Assembly (NCBI GenBank): GCA_902810755.1
Contig: CADDYT010000222.1
Coordinates: 1 to 7,218, forward strand
Length of the DNA: 7,218 nucleotides
Direction of reading: 5' to 3'
DNA from: Chloroflexota bacterium
GTDB lineage: Bacteria; Chloroflexota; Ktedonobacteria; Ktedonobacterales; Ktedonobacteraceae
Below are positions 5,972-7,218 of this stretch, in pieces (within the stretch, counting starts at the first letter, position 1; each line of letters starts with the position of its first letter). The notes below the pieces were generated by a model. It was not told the origin of the DNA and searched no databases. It saw only the letters and a list, made by a program, of their open reading frames with translations. The translations under genes were made by a program, and so were the position numbers.

Positions 5972-6862
5972 CTACACGGCGGAGACGTGAACGACGATGG
6001 CGGTAATATTGTCTTCGCCACCGTTCTCATTGGCGAGCGCGATGAGCTTATCACAGATTGCCTGCGGGCTGCTACGTTCACTGAGGACTTTGAGCAGATC
6101 TTCGTGCCGCACCATTTCCCAGAGACCGTCGCAGCAGAGCAGCAGGGTATCATCGGGCTGCAGGGTTTCGTGGAAAACGTCAACGTCGATATTTTTATGT
6201 CCGGCTCCCAGCGAGCGATAGATCAGGTTGCGCTGAGGGTGCGAATAGATATCTTCGGGTGCGATCTGCCTGGCCTCCACCAGTTTGGCCACCAGGGAAT
6301 GATCTTTCGTCAGCGGGGTGAGCTTGCCGTTGCGCAACAAATAGGTGCGGCTATCACCCACGTTGGCAATATACGCCTGATCGTTCTCCACCAGAACGGC
6401 GGTAACGGTCGAGCCGAGGCCGCGCGAACCACTGTGGCGCTCGCCATACGTCACAATCGCTCGATTCGCCTCCTGAATAGCTTTCTTCAACTGTTCTTCG
6501 ATAGGCTTTGCGACCGCCGTTTCCGCCAGCTTGCGCGTCTTCGCTTTCGCTTCATCCTCGGCCTTCACACTTTTGATGACCAGTGTGGCGTCCTCATCAA
6601 CGTCCTCTGCCGGAGCGGTGAGTTTGATTGTCGGGCGTTCGGAAACAGGTTTGAAAAAACTATCGAGGGCTTTACTGATTGTATCCACGGCAATTCTGCT
6701 GGCTACTTCTCCTGCCTGATATCCTCCCATACCATCGGCGACAATAAAGAGGCCGCGATCCCCTGTCTCTGTCGATTCGATACGCTTATAGGGGCAGTCC
6801 TCGTTCTGTTCGCGCTGTCTCCCCCTGTCGGTTTTATCAGCAGCAATCAACTTTATAGACAT
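5972..6862 (-). CDS. PP2C-type Ser/Thr phosphatase (Stp/PrpC-like)
   Basis: The protein is 296 residues. The start is ATG at 6862, with GAGGG (6871-6875) 8 nt upstream; PP2C homology begins at once (residues 5-22). The longer in-frame option from TTG at 6952 would run through the promoter and adds a stretch with no family resemblance. The catalytic set is complete: NED (20-22), DGMGG with D43, NVGDSR (168-172), CCDG with D245, and GEDN with D284. The length is close to typical bacterial Stp/PrpC enzymes (about 240-270), the excess being a charged Lys/Glu-rich insert at about 71-121. Two cysteines (243-244) sit directly before the metal ligand D245. It is the first gene after the predicted promoter and 33 bases ahead of the kinase gene, so it is probably co-expressed with it and reverses its phosphorylation. 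It is related to the long phosphatase downstream, with long matching stretches in the C-terminal half. Confidence 0.95.
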   Translation of the reverse strand: MSIKLIAADKTDRGRQREQNEDCPYKRIESTETGDRGLFIVADGMGGYQAGEVASRIAVDTISKALDSFFKPVSERPTIKLTAPAEDVDEDATLVIKSVKAEDEAKAKTRKLAETAVAKPIEEQLKKAIQEANRAIVTYGERHSGSRGLGSTVTAVLVENDQAYIANVGDSRTYLLRNGKLTPLTKDHSLVAKLVEARQIAPEDIYSHPQRNLIYRSLGAGHKNIDVDVFHETLQPDDTLLLCCDGLWEMVRHEDLLKVLSERSSPQAICDKLIALANENGGEDNITAIVVHVSAV

Positions 6863-6870
6863 TAGTATTT

Positions 6871-6875
6871 CCCTC
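6871..6875 (-). promoter_or_regulatory. Shine-Dalgarno deciding the start of the first phosphatase gene
   Basis: The minus strand reads GAGGG, 8 nt before the ATG at 6862. It supports this start rather than any upstream in-frame codon in the AT-rich leader. Confidence 0.65.
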
Positions 6876-6923
6876 ACAAGAAACGAACGTACATTTAAGG
6901 AAGCATAGGTTTTATCATACGCT

Positions 6924-6952
6924 ACTATAACATAAAATGGAAGCGGCTTCAA
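6924..6952 (-). promoter_or_regulatory. Predicted sigma70-type promoter of the operon
   Basis: On the minus strand, TTGAAG (6952-6947; 4 of 6 to TTGACA) is followed by exactly 17 bases and then TATAGT (6929-6924; 5 of 6 to TATAAT). TG one base before the -10 makes it an extended -10. Transcription would begin near 6917, leaving a leader of about 55 nt before the phosphatase ATG. The surroundings are AT-rich, unlike the coding DNA. An inverted repeat, AGCGG/CCGCT (6942-6946 and 6954-6958), straddles the -35 and might be an operator. Confidence 0.6.
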
Positions 6953-7061
6953 TCCGCTATTTTCCTCAGAACAAAGACGAATAGATATCCTTTTCCATTC
7001 ATCGTGAGTATCTACGAAGCAAATCTATAAGGGTTGCATAATCAGTAAGCGGACATGTTAT
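6953..7061. other. Non-coding AT-rich stretch upstream of the promoter
   Basis: I see no gene, RNA gene or terminator here. The stretch is AT-rich compared with the genes and ends sharply at the GC-rich repeat block that starts near 7062. Together with the promoter, leader and repeat block it makes up a 356-base gene-free region between 6863 and the window end. Confidence 0.5.
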
Positions 7062-7213
7062 GCCGAACGGCGGGCCAGCGGCAGGTCTGCTGCAGGCCAC
7101 TCGTAGGCCACCCGTCGGCAGGCCACCCGCAACAGCGGCAGCAACGCGCCGGGCCGAACGGCAGGCCACCCGTAGGCCACCCCGCAAGAGGCAGGCCACC
7201 CGTAGGCCACCCG
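7062..7213. repeat. GC-rich short direct-repeat block (AGGCCACCCGT units)
   Basis: The heptamer AGGCCAC occurs seven times on the plus strand, starting at 7094, 7105, 7120, 7163, 7174, 7193 and 7204. Three of these form pairs exactly 11 bases apart, giving composite units of the form GCAGGCCACYCGTAGGCCACCC at 7092, 7161 and 7191. A second element, GCCGAACGGC(A/G)GGCCA, occurs at 7062-7077 and 7153-7168 with one mismatch in 16. The block runs on toward the window end. Reading it as protein gives only a low-complexity Arg/Gly/Ala peptide from a GTG start, so I treat it as non-coding. It lies about 110 bases upstream of the predicted -35. Function unknown; it could be a dispersed genomic repeat family or a multi-site protein-binding region. 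Confidence 0.75.
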
Positions 7214-7218
7214 GGGCA

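Noticed and set aside
5987..6865. Plus-strand open frame of 292 codons opposite the short phosphatase
   Set aside because: No domain and no context; it covers almost exactly the real phosphatase gene, whose catalytic motifs are all present on the minus strand.
6912..6930. Imperfect palindrome TTATcATAcgcTActATAA over the -10
   Set aside because: Only six of nine positions pair, in AT-rich promoter DNA where this is expected by chance.
6863..6952. N-terminal extension of the short phosphatase to the TTG at 6952
   Set aside because: It would run through the predicted promoter, and the added residues do not resemble PP2C proteins.
6999..7199. Minus-strand small open frame across the repeat block
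   Set aside because: It starts with GTG inside a repeat unit, has no ribosome binding site that I can see, and its product is repeat-derived low-complexity sequence.
7062..7213. CRISPR array
   Set aside because: Repeat spacing is irregular (11, 15, 43, 11, 19 and 11 bases), the units are too short, there are no unique spacers of constant length, and no cas genes are seen.

Overview
The window looks like a bacterial chromosomal segment with GC-rich coding DNA. All five genes I can support lie on the minus strand and run head to tail from about 6862 down to position 1. The style fits Chloroflexota, perhaps a Ktedonobacteria-like lineage: soluble Hanks-type kinases and PP2C phosphatases carrying double-Cys zinc ribbons, long Pro/Ala-rich linkers and TPR tails. 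This placement is an inference from domain architecture; there is no rRNA or other marker in the window.

Layout in transcription order (right to left). From 7218 to 6863 there is no convincing gene. This stretch holds a GC-rich block of short direct repeats (about 7062-7213), then an AT-rich island with a good sigma70-type promoter (-35 TTGAAG, 17 bp, extended -10 TGTTATAGT) facing the genes. Then come a stand-alone PP2C phosphatase (6862-5972), a Ser/Thr kinase with zinc ribbon and TPR tail (5938-3839), a second, much longer PP2C with two zinc ribbons (3801-1735), a VWA-domain protein (1680-442), and the first 115 codons of a double zinc-ribbon protein cut by the window edge (345-1). Gaps are 33, 37, 54 and 96 bases, which suggests one operon, possibly with a weak internal promoter before the VWA gene and a conserved-looking RNA hairpin before the last gene.

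Together the genes read as a cytosolic reversible Ser/Thr phosphorylation module: one kinase, two antagonistic phosphatases, a metal-dependent VWA interaction protein and a zinc-ribbon adaptor that may continue into an FHA (phosphothreonine-binding) domain. None of the proteins shows a signal peptide or transmembrane segment. The kinase/PP2C/VWA combination recalls the TerY-P triads and the PpkA/PppA/Fha circuit of type VI secretion, but the VWA protein is of a different, longer type and no ter or secretion genes are visible. The most unusual item is the long phosphatase. Between its linker and its PP2C domain it has what looks like a relic kinase N-lobe whose glycine loop is lost and whose central part is replaced by a zinc ribbon. 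Its linker also carries a duplicated DI-x3-PT-x-I-x2-P motif.
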